Shown: positions 1 to 8,099 of the stretch, piece by piece | Numbering within the stretch: position 1 is the stretch's first letter | How the letters are laid out: the number at the start of each line of letters is the position of its first letter | DNA from: Thiopontia sp964415865 | Lineage (GTDB): Bacteria; Pseudomonadota; Gammaproteobacteria; GCF-002020875 | Direction: 5' to 3' | Assembly (NCBI GenBank): GCA_964415865.1 | Contig: CAYQBY010000013.1 | Span: 1-38,966 of the forward strand | Length of the DNA: 38,966 nt | The notes under the pieces: model-generated | Seen by the model: only the letters and a program-made list of their open reading frames with translations | What the model was told of the DNA's origin: nothing | Databases searched by the model: none | Made by a program: the position numbers and the translations under genes

Positions 1-998
1 GTATTACGAGTACCCTGACCGAAGCCTGAAGAGGTCTCCCACTTGCTGTTGATCCACTTCTTGGTCCACTCCTTGTCTTCCCACCCGTTCTCACAGATGA
101 CACGGGCGATTGCACCCATCAGGATGGTATCGGTACCCAGCGTTAGCTGGAAGTGGATAGTCTGATCAGGACCCTTGCTATTTGCATAGGCGATACCGGC
201 AGTCTCACGAGGATTCAGCCAGATAGTCTTCATTCCACGCTCAATCGCAGGCTTGATGTACTGGGTGTAGATAATGGTCTTGGTCTCATATGGATCAGTA
301 CCATGAATCTGCAGCACATCTGCATCACCCCAGTCATCGTAAGATGGACCGAAGTTATCGAAACCAGCATCACGGAAACCTGGTGTAGAGGTTACGTCAG
401 ATGGAGTATCGTGGAAGGTGAAGGATGCAGTATTTACGTTACGACGTGCATACTTCTTGATCGCGTAGGTATTCTCAAGATACTGGTAAGAGAATGTCTT
501 CACAGAGTAGGCATTGGCGCCATGGTTCTTGATGACATATTTACCAACCTCAGCAGCAATATCGAGAGCAAAGTCCCAGCTTACTGGCTGAAGGGTACCG
601 TTGATACGTACCATTGGATTGGTGAGACGATCACGAGTAGGGGTCTTTGGATTGTAGCACTTGGCTGCAAGTAGACCACCACGCATGGAGGAGTCACCAG
701 TCTTGTTAACCGCCTTGGTATCCTTATCAGGAACAACGATCACGTTATGTGGACGACCGCCATGCATAACAACATTATGTTGTGCAGGGGCTACCCAGTT
801 TTGAAGAGCACTGGTTGGGAAGTCCTGACCGAATGCATTTGCATCAGCAGTTGGACCGCCATCACCAGAGCCAACAGGCCAGCGATAGACTTTATAGCCA
901 CAGGCAACAATACAGTAGTCACAGGCTGTAGTCAGGACTTCCGCATGCTTGGGTGGCAATGGTGCGGAGTCTTCTGGCAGATAATAATTTGTAGACAT
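1..998 (-). CDS. idrA: Molybdopterin catalytic subunit, iodate reductase IdrA-like (AioA superfamily), 3' end outside window
   Basis: The first 332 residues are visible; the rest lies beyond the window edge. ATG at 998 follows a purine-rich AAGGAGA site. Residues C26, C29 and C33 form the CxxCxxxC cluster motif typical of AioA-type enzymes. The position where most DMSO-reductase-family members have a fourth Cys appears to be Ser (S103/S104, just before MRGG), which fits a 3Fe-4S cluster. There is no signal peptide, so export would depend on the Tat signal of the Rieske partner encoded 12 bp upstream. The family uses bis-MGD molybdenum in the periplasm. The two upstream di-heme peroxidase genes are the hallmark of iodate reductase clusters and are not part of aioBA operons, so IdrA is preferred. 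A divergent arsenite oxidase remains possible because the active-site half of the protein is not visible. Confidence 0.75.
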   Translation of the reverse strand, partial: MSTNYYLPEDSAPLPPKHAEVLTTACDYCIVACGYKVYRWPVGSGDGGPTADANAFGQDFPTSALQNWVAPAQHNVVMHGGRPHNVIVVPDKDTKAVNKTGDSSMRGGLLAAKCYNPKTPTRDRLTNPMVRINGTLQPVSWDFALDIAAEVGKYVIKNHGANAYSVKTFSYQYLENTYAIKKYARRNVNTASFTFHDTPSDVTSTPGFRDAGFDNFGPSYDDWGDADVLQIHGTDPYETKTIIYTQYIKPAIERGMKTIWLNPRETAGIAYANSKGPDQTIHFQLTLGTDTILMGAIARVICENGWEDKEWTKKWINSKWETSSGFGQGTRN

Positions 999-1010
999 AT
1001 CTTTTTCTCC

Positions 1011-1607
1011 TTAAGATTCCATCAGGTTCTGGTTACGGCCATAAATCAGCCCCATCATGCCAACTGCGTAGATATCATCTCCATCCAGTTCCAGGAGGAC
1101 CTGTGGCAGACTCTCATAAGCCTGACCAGAGACGATAATTCCATGGCGAGTTACATCGTAAGTAGATAGATGCAGTGGGCATGAACCCATGACTCTATGC
1201 TCATCTACCGCAGTATAACGTCCTAGCAGTGGGCCACCCTGATGTGTACAGAGCGCACTGAATGCAACCAGGTCACGTCCAGCACCAACTCCACCACCAC
1301 ATCTAACGCCAGTCTTTACCATGGAAGCCATGGAGTTCTTGCCGTTATCTGGATAGTTGATCATTACTGGAACGTTATCCTTCATCTCACTCAGCTTACC
1401 AACCAGTTTGCGAGGATAACCAACTACTCGCGCCTTGGTCTGTACAGCTTTGGCTGTTCCTGGGAACAGGGTAAGAGAGACAGTGCTCGCAGTGGCTGCA
1501 GTAGCACCACTGTACATCAGGAACTGACGGCGGTTGAGCATGCACTTGCCGTGCTCACCAGCAGTCTGGTCCTCTCTTTTCTTTGTCACTTCTGTTTTAG
1601 TGCTCAT
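1011..1607 (-). CDS. idrB: Rieske 2Fe-2S small subunit, IdrB/AioB-like, Tat-exported
   Basis: The 198-aa product has a twin-arginine motif NRRQFLM (about residues 25-31), a hydrophobic stretch and a likely cleavage site after AKA near residue 54. The Rieske ligands are C120/H122 (CTHQGG) and C143/H146 (CPLHLSTYD). Neither motif carries the extra Cys that forms the disulfide in bc1-type Rieske proteins, which matches AioB/IdrB. It should pass electrons between the molybdenum subunit and periplasmic cytochromes, and carry that subunit through the Tat pore. The start overlaps the stop of the upstream peroxidase gene by one base, so translation is probably coupled. The catalytic subunit follows after 12 bp. 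Confidence in the Rieske family is very high; the Idr assignment rests on neighbours. Confidence 0.85.
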   Translation of the reverse strand: MSTKTEVTKKREDQTAGEHGKCMLNRRQFLMYSGATAATASTVSLTLFPGTAKAVQTKARVVGYPRKLVGKLSEMKDNVPVMINYPDNGKNSMASMVKTGVRCGGGVGAGRDLVAFSALCTHQGGPLLGRYTAVDEHRVMGSCPLHLSTYDVTRHGIIVSGQAYESLPQVLLELDGDDIYAVGMMGLIYGRNQNLMES

Positions 1608-2866
1608 TATTTCTTCTCCATCATCAGCTCTGCCTTGGTAAACAGAGGTGCATAACCAGGCATTGCTGGACGCTCGATAGCAATCTCATCACCAGAGAAC
1701 GCCTCCAGGAACGCAACCAGATCTTCCTTCTCTTCGTCAGTCAGACCGAGAGGTTTGATCAGATCAGTCTTGTTTTTGGAGTAGTCATTATGGCCACCAC
1801 CATCGTTGTAGAAGTCAACAACATCTTCCAGAGTCATAAGTGTACCGTTATGCATGTAAGGTGCTGTATACATGGTGTAGCGCAGTGATGGAACACGGAA
1901 TTTACCCTTGTCCCAGCTGTTCTTACCACGGAAGTAGAATCCTGGATCCCCTTTTGAGTCACGATACATCTTCTCATTGGAACCCTTGGCATACATCTCA
2001 TAGCGATAGGTGATCTGTGCCAGACCATCTGTTTTCCAACGCTCCAGGGTAGGAACACCAATGTTATAGAAGTTGAAGTCAGTAGCCATTGGGCCGTTAT
2101 GACACTCAATACAGTTAGCCTTGCCGTTGAACAGAGCCATACCGCGCTTCTGCTCTTCACTCAGCGCACCATCGTCACCATTGAAGTAGTTATCAATTGG
2201 TGCATCACGCTGAACCAGCTCTGCACGCTCAAAGGCGGCAATCGCACGGAATGCATTTCTGTACAGAGGCATCTCGTCACCGAAGACCTCATTGAAACGT
2301 TGTCTGTACTCTGGCATCAGAGCAAGACGGGCCTCAACAATATCGAACTCCGCGTTACCAGCAACCGCACCGCCTGCTGCAGACTTGGCCTGAGCCTCTA
2401 ATGAGGATACAGAACCTGCCCAGAAGAGACGTGGGTAGTAGGCTGAGTTGACTGCAGTCTGGCTGTTACGCCAGTGAACAGTACCTGGGTATCCACGAGA
2501 GATATCCTCGGCCCATGCCCAACCCTGATCTGGCTCATGACATGCAGAGCAAGGGGTAGAGGTATCACCACCAACTGCAGGCTCGAAGAACAACATCTTG
2601 CCAAGCTCAACTTTTGCAGGTGTGATGGGGTTGTCTGGAGGAACTGGTACAGGACCAAGTGCCGCCAGAGGTGGGTTGATTGAGGCGCCGGCTGGTTTAA
2701 GGCCAGGTGCTACTACAGGTGTTCCACTATCCATTGAGGCAACAACTGTTGGAGCAGCTGCAGTCTCGGTGGCAACAGAACCTGCCTGCGAGGTACATCC
2801 AACCATCAACGTTGTAGTCATTACGACAGCAACGGCGATTGGGTTTCTGTTTTTCTTTTCAAACAT
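1607..2866 (-). CDS. Di-heme cytochrome c peroxidase/MauG-family lipoprotein (IdrP-like)
   Basis: The 419-aa product starts at the ATG at 2866, preceded by AGGAGAG. An in-frame start at 2902 would add 12 residues before the signal and is less likely. The N-terminus has a lipoprotein-type signal ending MVGC (C24), suggesting outer- or inner-membrane anchoring. Two c-type heme sites, CSACH (106-110) and CIECH (252-256), with the spacing of bacterial di-heme peroxidases, place it in the CCP/MauG family. In iodate reductase clusters such proteins (IdrP1/IdrP2) are proposed to detoxify peroxide or reactive intermediates formed during iodate reduction. It lies between the other peroxidase gene and the Rieske gene in one operon. 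Which IdrP paralogue it matches cannot be told by reading alone. Confidence 0.85.
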   Translation of the reverse strand: MFEKKNRNPIAVAVVMTTTLMVGCTSQAGSVATETAAAPTVVASMDSGTPVVAPGLKPAGASINPPLAALGPVPVPPDNPITPAKVELGKMLFFEPAVGGDTSTPCSACHEPDQGWAWAEDISRGYPGTVHWRNSQTAVNSAYYPRLFWAGSVSSLEAQAKSAAGGAVAGNAEFDIVEARLALMPEYRQRFNEVFGDEMPLYRNAFRAIAAFERAELVQRDAPIDNYFNGDDGALSEEQKRGMALFNGKANCIECHNGPMATDFNFYNIGVPTLERWKTDGLAQITYRYEMYAKGSNEKMYRDSKGDPGFYFRGKNSWDKGKFRVPSLRYTMYTAPYMHNGTLMTLEDVVDFYNDGGGHNDYSKNKTDLIKPLGLTDEEKEDLVAFLEAFSGDEIAIERPAMPGYAPLFTKAELMMEKK

Positions 2867-2885
2867 AATTAACTCTCCTAATCGC

Positions 2886-4022
2886 TTATTTGATTGGTGC
2901 ACGAGTGCGGTTATCGACCTGTCGCCAGTTTTCGATCACCTCATACTCTGCAGGGAATGGTTTGGACCATACAAACTCGTCACCAGTCAATGCATCACCG
3001 GAAAGAGCCTCAAGATAGGCTACCAGATCAGCTTTCTCACTGTCAGTCAGACGCAATGGCTTGAGCAGAGAGCTTTTATTGCTATCCTGACCGCCACCCT
3101 GGTTGTAGAACTCAACCACATCACCAAGTGTAGCCATCATGCCGTTATGCATGTATGGAGCACTATACTTGAGACCACGTAGCTGTGGAGTCATGAACAT
3201 GCCACGGTCTGAACCGTCAGCCTCATGAGTCTGTACCGCTGCACCAATATCACGCTTAGTGTTGAAGATATTCTCAACACCGGCCGCAATACCATAGGCA
3301 AGATATGCCTGATGGTTCATTGGATCGAGGAAGATATCCAGATTCTCTGGAACACCAGTATTATGACGTCCACCATCGGAGTAGAGAGCACCGGTATGAC
3401 ACTGGTTACATCCACCCTTGCCATCAAAGATTGCTCCACCACGTTTTGCAGAATCACTCATGGATCCGTTATCAACAGGTGCATTGCGGGTTGTAAGAGT
3501 CTTCATAAAGATTGGGAGCAACTTACGAACATTACCATTCGATGGCTCACCCATGCCTGCTGCCTTGTAGAGCGCCAGGTATTCTGAATCCTGCTTAACA
3601 CGCTCCTGCATCATCCGCATATCCATATTCATGATGTAGTCCTCGGTAAGCATCTCACGAGTTACATCATTGAGGTTGGTGCCGATACGGCCATCATGCA
3701 TCCAGGTCTTTTTATGACCTGTATTTACCAGTGATGGCGCATTACGGAAGTGTCCATTACCTGGATACCCAGGGGACAGAGCCTCCTTGCTACCAAAACC
3801 GTGAGCTGGATCATGACAATCCGCACATGCAATACCCGCATCACCAGAAAGGCGGCGGTCAAAGAAGAGTCGTTTACCGAGCTCAGCCTTAGCAGCATTC
3901 ACATCGATCTTGGCAACTGGTCCATGAGACCCTGATGCAACCGCTGTGGATACCCCGACACTCAGGCTCAGGGCAATCGTTGCTGCGATTGCACCTTGCA
4001 CTGTTTTCAGTCGTTCTCCCAT
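2886..4022 (-). CDS. Periplasmic di-heme cytochrome c peroxidase/MauG-family protein (IdrP-like), first gene of the operon
   Basis: The 378-aa product begins with a Sec signal (cleavage probably after AVAS, near residue 30). Heme sites are CADCH (66-70) and CNQCH (205-209). Typical CCP segments follow, such as SAPYMHNG and VVEFYNQGGG, the latter shared with the downstream paralogue. It is the first gene of the idr-like operon. A leader of roughly 100 nt separates its ATG from a predicted sigma-54 promoter at 4142-4156. Only 19 bp separate it from the next gene. The likely role is periplasmic hydrogen peroxide reduction or another di-heme redox step accompanying the molybdenum/Rieske enzyme. 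Family membership is clear; the specific role is inferred from the operon. Confidence 0.85.
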   Translation of the reverse strand: MGERLKTVQGAIAATIALSLSVGVSTAVASGSHGPVAKIDVNAAKAELGKRLFFDRRLSGDAGIACADCHDPAHGFGSKEALSPGYPGNGHFRNAPSLVNTGHKKTWMHDGRIGTNLNDVTREMLTEDYIMNMDMRMMQERVKQDSEYLALYKAAGMGEPSNGNVRKLLPIFMKTLTTRNAPVDNGSMSDSAKRGGAIFDGKGGCNQCHTGALYSDGGRHNTGVPENLDIFLDPMNHQAYLAYGIAAGVENIFNTKRDIGAAVQTHEADGSDRGMFMTPQLRGLKYSAPYMHNGMMATLGDVVEFYNQGGGQDSNKSSLLKPLRLTDSEKADLVAYLEALSGDALTGDEFVWSKPFPAEYEVIENWRQVDNRTRAPIK

Positions 4023-4141
4023 ATTGTTTCTCCGTTGTATGGTTTAACAAAAAATATTCACCAGAAATCCAGTGAACCTATCAAAACTTGGTTTTTAGGG
4101 TAATAATTCCCACCCAATTTTTTATAACCACTATGTATTAA

Positions 4142-4156
4142 GCATTTTCTGTGCCA
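4142..4156 (-). promoter_or_regulatory. Predicted sigma-54 (-24/-12) promoter of the idr-like operon
   Basis: Read on the minus strand the site is TGGCACAGAAAATGC, giving GG and GC separated by exactly 10 bases as sigma-54 RNA polymerase requires. The consensus is TGGCACG-N4-TTGC. Exactly the same 15-mer occurs in front of the bd-like operon (10285-10299). The predicted transcript start is near 4130, about 108 nt before the first ATG at 4022. Inverted repeats at 4239-4301 sit at enhancer distance. Confidence 0.75.
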
Positions 4157-4163
4157 GAAAATG
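4143..4163. repeat. 21-bp palindrome overlapping the idr sigma-54 promoter
   Basis: Arms CATTTTCTG (4143-4151) and CAGAAAATG (4155-4163) are perfect reverse complements with a three-base centre. The symmetry covers the -24/-12 element. The corresponding promoter at 10285-10299 lacks the second arm, so the palindrome is specific to the idr-like promoter. It could be a repressor site or chance symmetry. Confidence 0.45.
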
Positions 4164-4238
4164 TAATATTTTATTTAATCTTTATAATTCAGGTAGTTAT
4201 AACAATAACGTCTATTTCTACACCCCAACCAACAGATC

Positions 4239-4265
4239 AATAAGTGAACACTTTGTTCACTTATT
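4239..4265. promoter_or_regulatory. Palindromic enhancer-type site, TGAAC-N5-GTTCA
   Basis: A perfect odd-centred palindrome with arms of 11 bp and a five-base centre; its core is TGAAC (4245-4249) and GTTCA (4255-4259). The centre lies about 120 bp upstream of the predicted idr transcript start. The same core geometry appears three times in the divergent region at 10351-10465. It is proposed to bind the NtrC-family regulator encoded at 23076-24464. Confidence 0.65.
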
Positions 4266-4286
4266 TTGTAACTCTGATGAATTAGT

Positions 4287-4301
4287 TAAACGAATCGTTC
4301 A
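4287..4301. promoter_or_regulatory. Second, imperfect enhancer-type site upstream of the idr-like operon
   Basis: TAAAC (4287-4291), five bases, GTTCA (4297-4301): one half-site is perfect and the other differs by one base. Its centre is 42 bp from the centre of the neighbouring perfect site, about four helical turns, so both would face the same side of the DNA. Confidence 0.5.
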
Positions 4302-4324
4302 ACTGTTCGCTAAAACGTTACATC

Positions 4325-4362
4325 CAAAAAAATACCCTCACCTAAAATATCGGTGAGGGTAT
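4325..4362 (-). terminator. Rho-independent terminator of the bd-like operon
   Basis: Segments 4332-4342 and 4352-4362 form an 11-bp perfect stem with a 9-base loop. Read on the minus strand the stem is followed directly by a run of T (complement of the A-run at 4325-4332). It lies 40 bp beyond the stop of the 811-aa gene and isolates the bd-like operon from the idr-like operon. Confidence 0.85.
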
Positions 4363-4401
4363 AAGTCAAGGGCAATCAATTAACTACCGCTACAGAGGCT
4401 A

Positions 4402-6837
4402 TTACTTAACACCTCTGCGCTGTGTTCTGACCAGAATCAACCCTGCAAGGAAGAGGGCAAAGGCGACACCCCCCGGAATTCCATAGAGCCGCTGCTCATC
4501 TATCTCTGGTGGCAGCACCAACCAGGTCCAGGTGGTAAGAGTATGTTTGGCACCTTTTTCACCATTACTACCATCCCAGTTGGCAAAGGAGATTGGGAGG
4601 AACCGACCCTCAACAAAGTTGATATCCCCCACCTTGCCATCTTTGCCACCACCATTGCGTGGACGCTTCATCAGTACCTGCCAGCGACCATCCTTCCATC
4701 TGCCTTCAGTAGAGAGAGAGTTATCGCCAATGCGTGGCTCAATCTTCTTGTCAGGACCAGTAGCATCCAGCAGCATCCCGGAATCGGCAACGGCTGGCTC
4801 TACACTACCCGCATTCCAGTACCACATGGTAGTGTGGTGCCTGGAATCTCCATGACGATAGAGCGGCTTGACCACAACAGGTGAGGTCTCAAATCCATCC
4901 TCCTTGGGGAACTGCACTGCAACCGCATCGGAGAAGAGCTCCAGATCTTCATCCTGAATTCCCTCCGAGGTCTCCTCACCCGGTCGACTATCTGTGCGAT
5001 CATCAAACTCCAGCAATAAAGCAATCTCATTCTTGTTATAGAGTGCACGCACGGTAATTGCGTCATTGAGAGGGGTAAAGAGACGTTCCTCCTTGATAAT
5101 ATTTGGAACCATCATCAGGGTAGTTGGCTCAGCACCACTCCAGCCAGGATCATCCATGGTATCAGGTAGCGCACCAGCAATCTTGGCTGCACGAATTACA
5201 TTGTTATCACCAAGCTGGGTGGTTGTATCGCGTAGACTGTAGACATAGTTGGCGATGTGCCAGCGATCATCCAGACTGACTGGATCCTTGTTTCCCTCTT
5301 CTGTTGCACGGTGAGCCGGCATCGGGGTGCCTGGTATGCCGATTGAGAGACGGCTATATATATTACGAACAGTCTGATCACGGCTCTCTTCCGGGGTCTT
5401 GCCAGCAGTAAAATTGGTAGCACGCCAGGTCCATGGCTTGGTCAGATCACGTGGCCAGATGCGATTTCCCCAGTCATCTGCCAACTGTTTTCCAGACATG
5501 ATATTACCTCGTCCGGTATCACCATGACATTCAGTGCAGGATTTTTCAAAGGCAACCTTGCCCTTCTCGACCGACTCTGGGGTGTATGCAATCTGCCCCT
5601 CTAGCGGCTCACGCTCGGTAATTACCTGGAAATCATCCTTCAGATAGCGGCCACTATCCTCATCATAATCCTCATCATCAGCATCCTCAGGCGGCCATGC
5701 GGCAGCAATATCGAATGATTTTATTACCGGCACCAGGCTGCTGATCTGCTCATCACTAAGCAGGGTGCCCCACCCGGGCATTCCGGTACCATCCAATCCA
5801 AATTTGATAGTATTAAAGAGATCCTCATCCAGTGGTAGAGTCGTTCCTGGAGAACTCTTGTACTTAAACATTGACAAGGTGAAATCACGTGGCTTTGGAT
5901 ACATAAGTTCGGCGGCAACACCGTCGCCCATACCCTCTTCTCCATGACAAACCATGCAGCGGAACTGGTAGAGATCATCCCCCTTGATATCCTTACGAGC
6001 ATCCAGAACCGCATCTCTCATGCCGGTTGCTGCCTCGGAGTCATCAAGATTCCAGATGCGTGGAACCTGTCCGTTGTAATCAAAGATGAACATCAGCACA
6101 TTCCAGATATCATCCTCACTCAGCATCTCATGCCAGACTGGCATAGCCGAGTTCCATGGAGTTCCCTCCTTGGGGAGTCCCGGACCACCGGTGGCGGCAC
6201 GCCAGAAGAGGAACGCCTCCTGCTGCTGTGGAATTACGGTTGGATCCTGGAAGTTAATTGGTTGAGGATTAAACCCTTCTGCATAGTGGCCCTTGCCATC
6301 AAGTAGATCACCGTGACAGAAGAAGCAATTACCATAGTAGACATCACGACCAGCACTCACCGATTCGTTATAGGTCTCCATAGCCCCCTCATTGTCTCCC
6401 CCCTTCCACTGAGTCAAGACCTCGGTACGGACCGGGCTCTCAAGACTATTCAGATCAAAACTCTTGCCCCATATTTTTACACTTGATGGCGGGGCTGGAT
6501 GGACCTGACGCAACTCAACCGGAGAGTCGAGCGAGGGTTTTACCATCCCATAGGTGGTGTAACCGACTACCGCAGGAATTGCCAGCAGAAAGAACCAACG
6601 TGTAACCGTCAAACGGAAACCGCCGCCCCGCAGGACATTCTGAATAGGGCTTAAAAACTCTGCCCAACGCTCGTCATCAAATGAGAAATAGAGCAGCACC
6701 CCCGCCACAGTGATCAGCATGAACTGGATCACCAGTGACTTTGGCATCAATGGAGGGAAGGCATTGGTGAAGATCAGGTAGGCCGCAATAGTTACAATAA
6801 TGGCCTGCCAGAATGCCGAAATTCCAAATCGTTTCAT
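4402..6837 (-). CDS. Tri-heme cytochrome c fused to an ethylbenzene-dehydrogenase-type heme b domain, membrane-anchored
   Basis: The 811-aa product has hydrophobic segments near residues 11-30, 36-52 and 82-98, then three cytochrome c domains with heme sites CFFCH (171-175), CMVCH (294-298) and CTECH (434-438). The region from about 570 to 780 resembles the EB_dh domain, the heme b-binding gamma subunit fold of type II DMSO reductases such as ethylbenzene dehydrogenase. A C-terminal membrane helix (about 785-803) ends in positively charged residues. The protein would hold four hemes on the periplasmic side and could pass electrons between the membrane complex and soluble cytochromes. It is the last gene of the operon, with a terminator 40 bp downstream. 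The exact partner is unknown. Domain calls are firm for the c hemes and moderate for EB_dh. Confidence 0.8.
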   Translation of the reverse strand: MKRFGISAFWQAIIVTIAAYLIFTNAFPPLMPKSLVIQFMLITVAGVLLYFSFDDERWAEFLSPIQNVLRGGGFRLTVTRWFFLLAIPAVVGYTTYGMVKPSLDSPVELRQVHPAPPSSVKIWGKSFDLNSLESPVRTEVLTQWKGGDNEGAMETYNESVSAGRDVYYGNCFFCHGDLLDGKGHYAEGFNPQPINFQDPTVIPQQQEAFLFWRAATGGPGLPKEGTPWNSAMPVWHEMLSEDDIWNVLMFIFDYNGQVPRIWNLDDSEAATGMRDAVLDARKDIKGDDLYQFRCMVCHGEEGMGDGVAAELMYPKPRDFTLSMFKYKSSPGTTLPLDEDLFNTIKFGLDGTGMPGWGTLLSDEQISSLVPVIKSFDIAAAWPPEDADDEDYDEDSGRYLKDDFQVITEREPLEGQIAYTPESVEKGKVAFEKSCTECHGDTGRGNIMSGKQLADDWGNRIWPRDLTKPWTWRATNFTAGKTPEESRDQTVRNIYSRLSIGIPGTPMPAHRATEEGNKDPVSLDDRWHIANYVYSLRDTTTQLGDNNVIRAAKIAGALPDTMDDPGWSGAEPTTLMMVPNIIKEERLFTPLNDAITVRALYNKNEIALLLEFDDRTDSRPGEETSEGIQDEDLELFSDAVAVQFPKEDGFETSPVVVKPLYRHGDSRHHTTMWYWNAGSVEPAVADSGMLLDATGPDKKIEPRIGDNSLSTEGRWKDGRWQVLMKRPRNGGGKDGKVGDINFVEGRFLPISFANWDGSNGEKGAKHTLTTWTWLVLPPEIDEQRLYGIPGGVAFALFLAGLILVRTQRRGVK

Positions 6838-6894
6838 GGGGAAGTTACTCCAGATATCTCTACTGTAAAATTCTTTCTTGGTTTTTCAGGTAAA

Positions 6895-7218
6895 TTACTT
6901 GGACTGCGCAACCATATAATCAACTACAGCCTTCAGTGCATCATCACTCAAACCAGTTCCGCCTCGTGGCATCATCAGTGGGTTGGTTGCAGAACCATTA
7001 ATTGCTGTCGCATACAGCGCATCCATTCCCTTGGCAATACGTGGAGCCCAGGCAGCCTTGTCACCCATACCAGGTGCGCCTACAGCAGCTGCAGTTGCAG
7101 GGCTGTGACAGGCAAAACAGCCCGCCGCAAAATCACCAGCCGCATCAGCTATTACAGATTGACTTGCAGCCATAGCTACAGTTACCACCACACTCATCAT
7201 TACCTTCTTCATATCCAT
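6895..7218 (-). CDS. Small periplasmic cytochrome c, c5-like
   Basis: The 107-aa product has a signal peptide (cleavage near ADA, residue 26) and one heme site, CFACH (34-38). The GAPGMGDKAAWAPRIAKG segment and the PLMMPRGG segment around the Met ligand are typical of cytochrome c5 family proteins. The usual C-terminal Cys pair of c5 is missing. As a soluble one-electron carrier it probably shuttles between the di-heme subunit encoded upstream and the tri-heme protein or external acceptors. The operon spacing is 47 bp upstream and 57 bp downstream. An alternative ATG two codons in gives almost the same protein. Confidence 0.88.
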   Translation of the reverse strand: MDMKKVMMSVVVTVAMAASQSVIADAAGDFAAGCFACHSPATAAAVGAPGMGDKAAWAPRIAKGMDALYATAINGSATNPLMMPRGGTGLSDDALKAVVDYMVAQSK

Positions 7219-7265
7219 CTCCAGTTAGTCAATTTTGAATTAATATAAAATAGTTAAAAATATCT

Positions 7266-8099
7266 TTACTGCTTCTGCAGTAATTCAATAATCATGGACA
7301 GCTCTTTAACTGTCATCTTGTCACCAAAGTCTGCCGGCATCAGCCCCTGGGCAAACCCTTCTGCAATCACTGCATTTGGATCCACAATACTCTGCTGAAT
7401 GGCTGCCGCATCCTGACGCCCGCCAATTTCGGCAAGGGTTGGACCAAGATCACCCCCTGATCCATTGATGACGTGACATGCACTACACCCATATTTTCCT
7501 ATCGCCTCCTCACCACTAGCTGCAGGGGCCGGGGCACCGCCACCGGATGCACTCTCTACTACAGCAGGGGCCTCGGTAGGAAGCTCAACCGTAATCTCAC
7601 CACCATCCTTGGCCTGCATAAAGGCGATGATGGCGTCCATCTCGATAACAGAGAGGTTGAGGGGAGCCTTGTTGACAGTTGGCATAGGGGATTCAGTATC
7701 GTTGGATCCCTTCTTGCCAAAGGTTGCTACAACATAGATGCTTGGATCGACCATTGACTCATTGAAGTAGCTAGCCGTATCAGTTGCTACCCCCTGGTAA
7801 CGTTCATCTGCCAACCTTTCGGCCGCAGTATCAACCATATTAAGGGCCAAAATATCTGGGGCACGCCCCAGATTGTTATGGCAGAGGGTACAGGTTCCCT
7901 TCCCTTTAAACAGCTCCTCACCCATGGAGACAAATCCATCCATGGTAAGAGCACCAAGGTCAACCTTCTTATCTACTGGAGCCTCACCCTCAACCTGCGG
8001 AAGAATATTTGCCACAAAAGTGAAGAGCAGGACCAGTGCCATACTGAAACCCAGCACTGCAACCAGTACATGCCCACGCTGTGCAGAGATATTTATCAC
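7266..8099 (-). CDS. Membrane-anchored di-heme cytochrome c subunit of the bd-like complex
   Basis: The 277-aa product has one N-terminal helix (about 11-33), then two cytochrome c domains: CTLCH (70-74) and CSACH (205-209). They are joined by a Pro/Ala/Gly-rich linker (about 174-196). The topology places both hemes in the periplasm. The start overlaps the end of the CydA-like gene by four bases (ATGA), which argues for a stoichiometric complex. Such pairs resemble quinol oxidase-family modules in which the usual second subunit is replaced by a cytochrome c. The likely role is taking electrons from, or giving them to, the membrane subunit. The pairing with a CydA-like protein is the main clue; no enzyme activity can be deduced. 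Confidence 0.85.
   Translation of the reverse strand: MINISAQRGHVLVAVLGFSMALVLLFTFVANILPQVEGEAPVDKKVDLGALTMDGFVSMGEELFKGKGTCTLCHNNLGRAPDILALNMVDTAAERLADERYQGVATDTASYFNESMVDPSIYVVATFGKKGSNDTESPMPTVNKAPLNLSVIEMDAIIAFMQAKDGGEITVELPTEAPAVVESASGGGAPAPAASGEEAIGKYGCSACHVINGSGGDLGPTLAEIGGRQDAAAIQQSIVDPNAVIAEGFAQGLMPADFGDKMTVKELSMIIELLQKQ

Noticed and set aside
1..1607. Plain arsenite oxidase aioBA
   Set aside because: The Rieske and molybdenum subunits fit, and sigma-54 control is known for aio. The two di-heme peroxidase genes in the same operon point instead to iodate reductase.
153..3587. Plus-strand reading frames of 60-194 codons opposite the idr-like operon
   Set aside because: They are antisense to four clearly coding genes, lack recognisable domains and have no ribosome sites.
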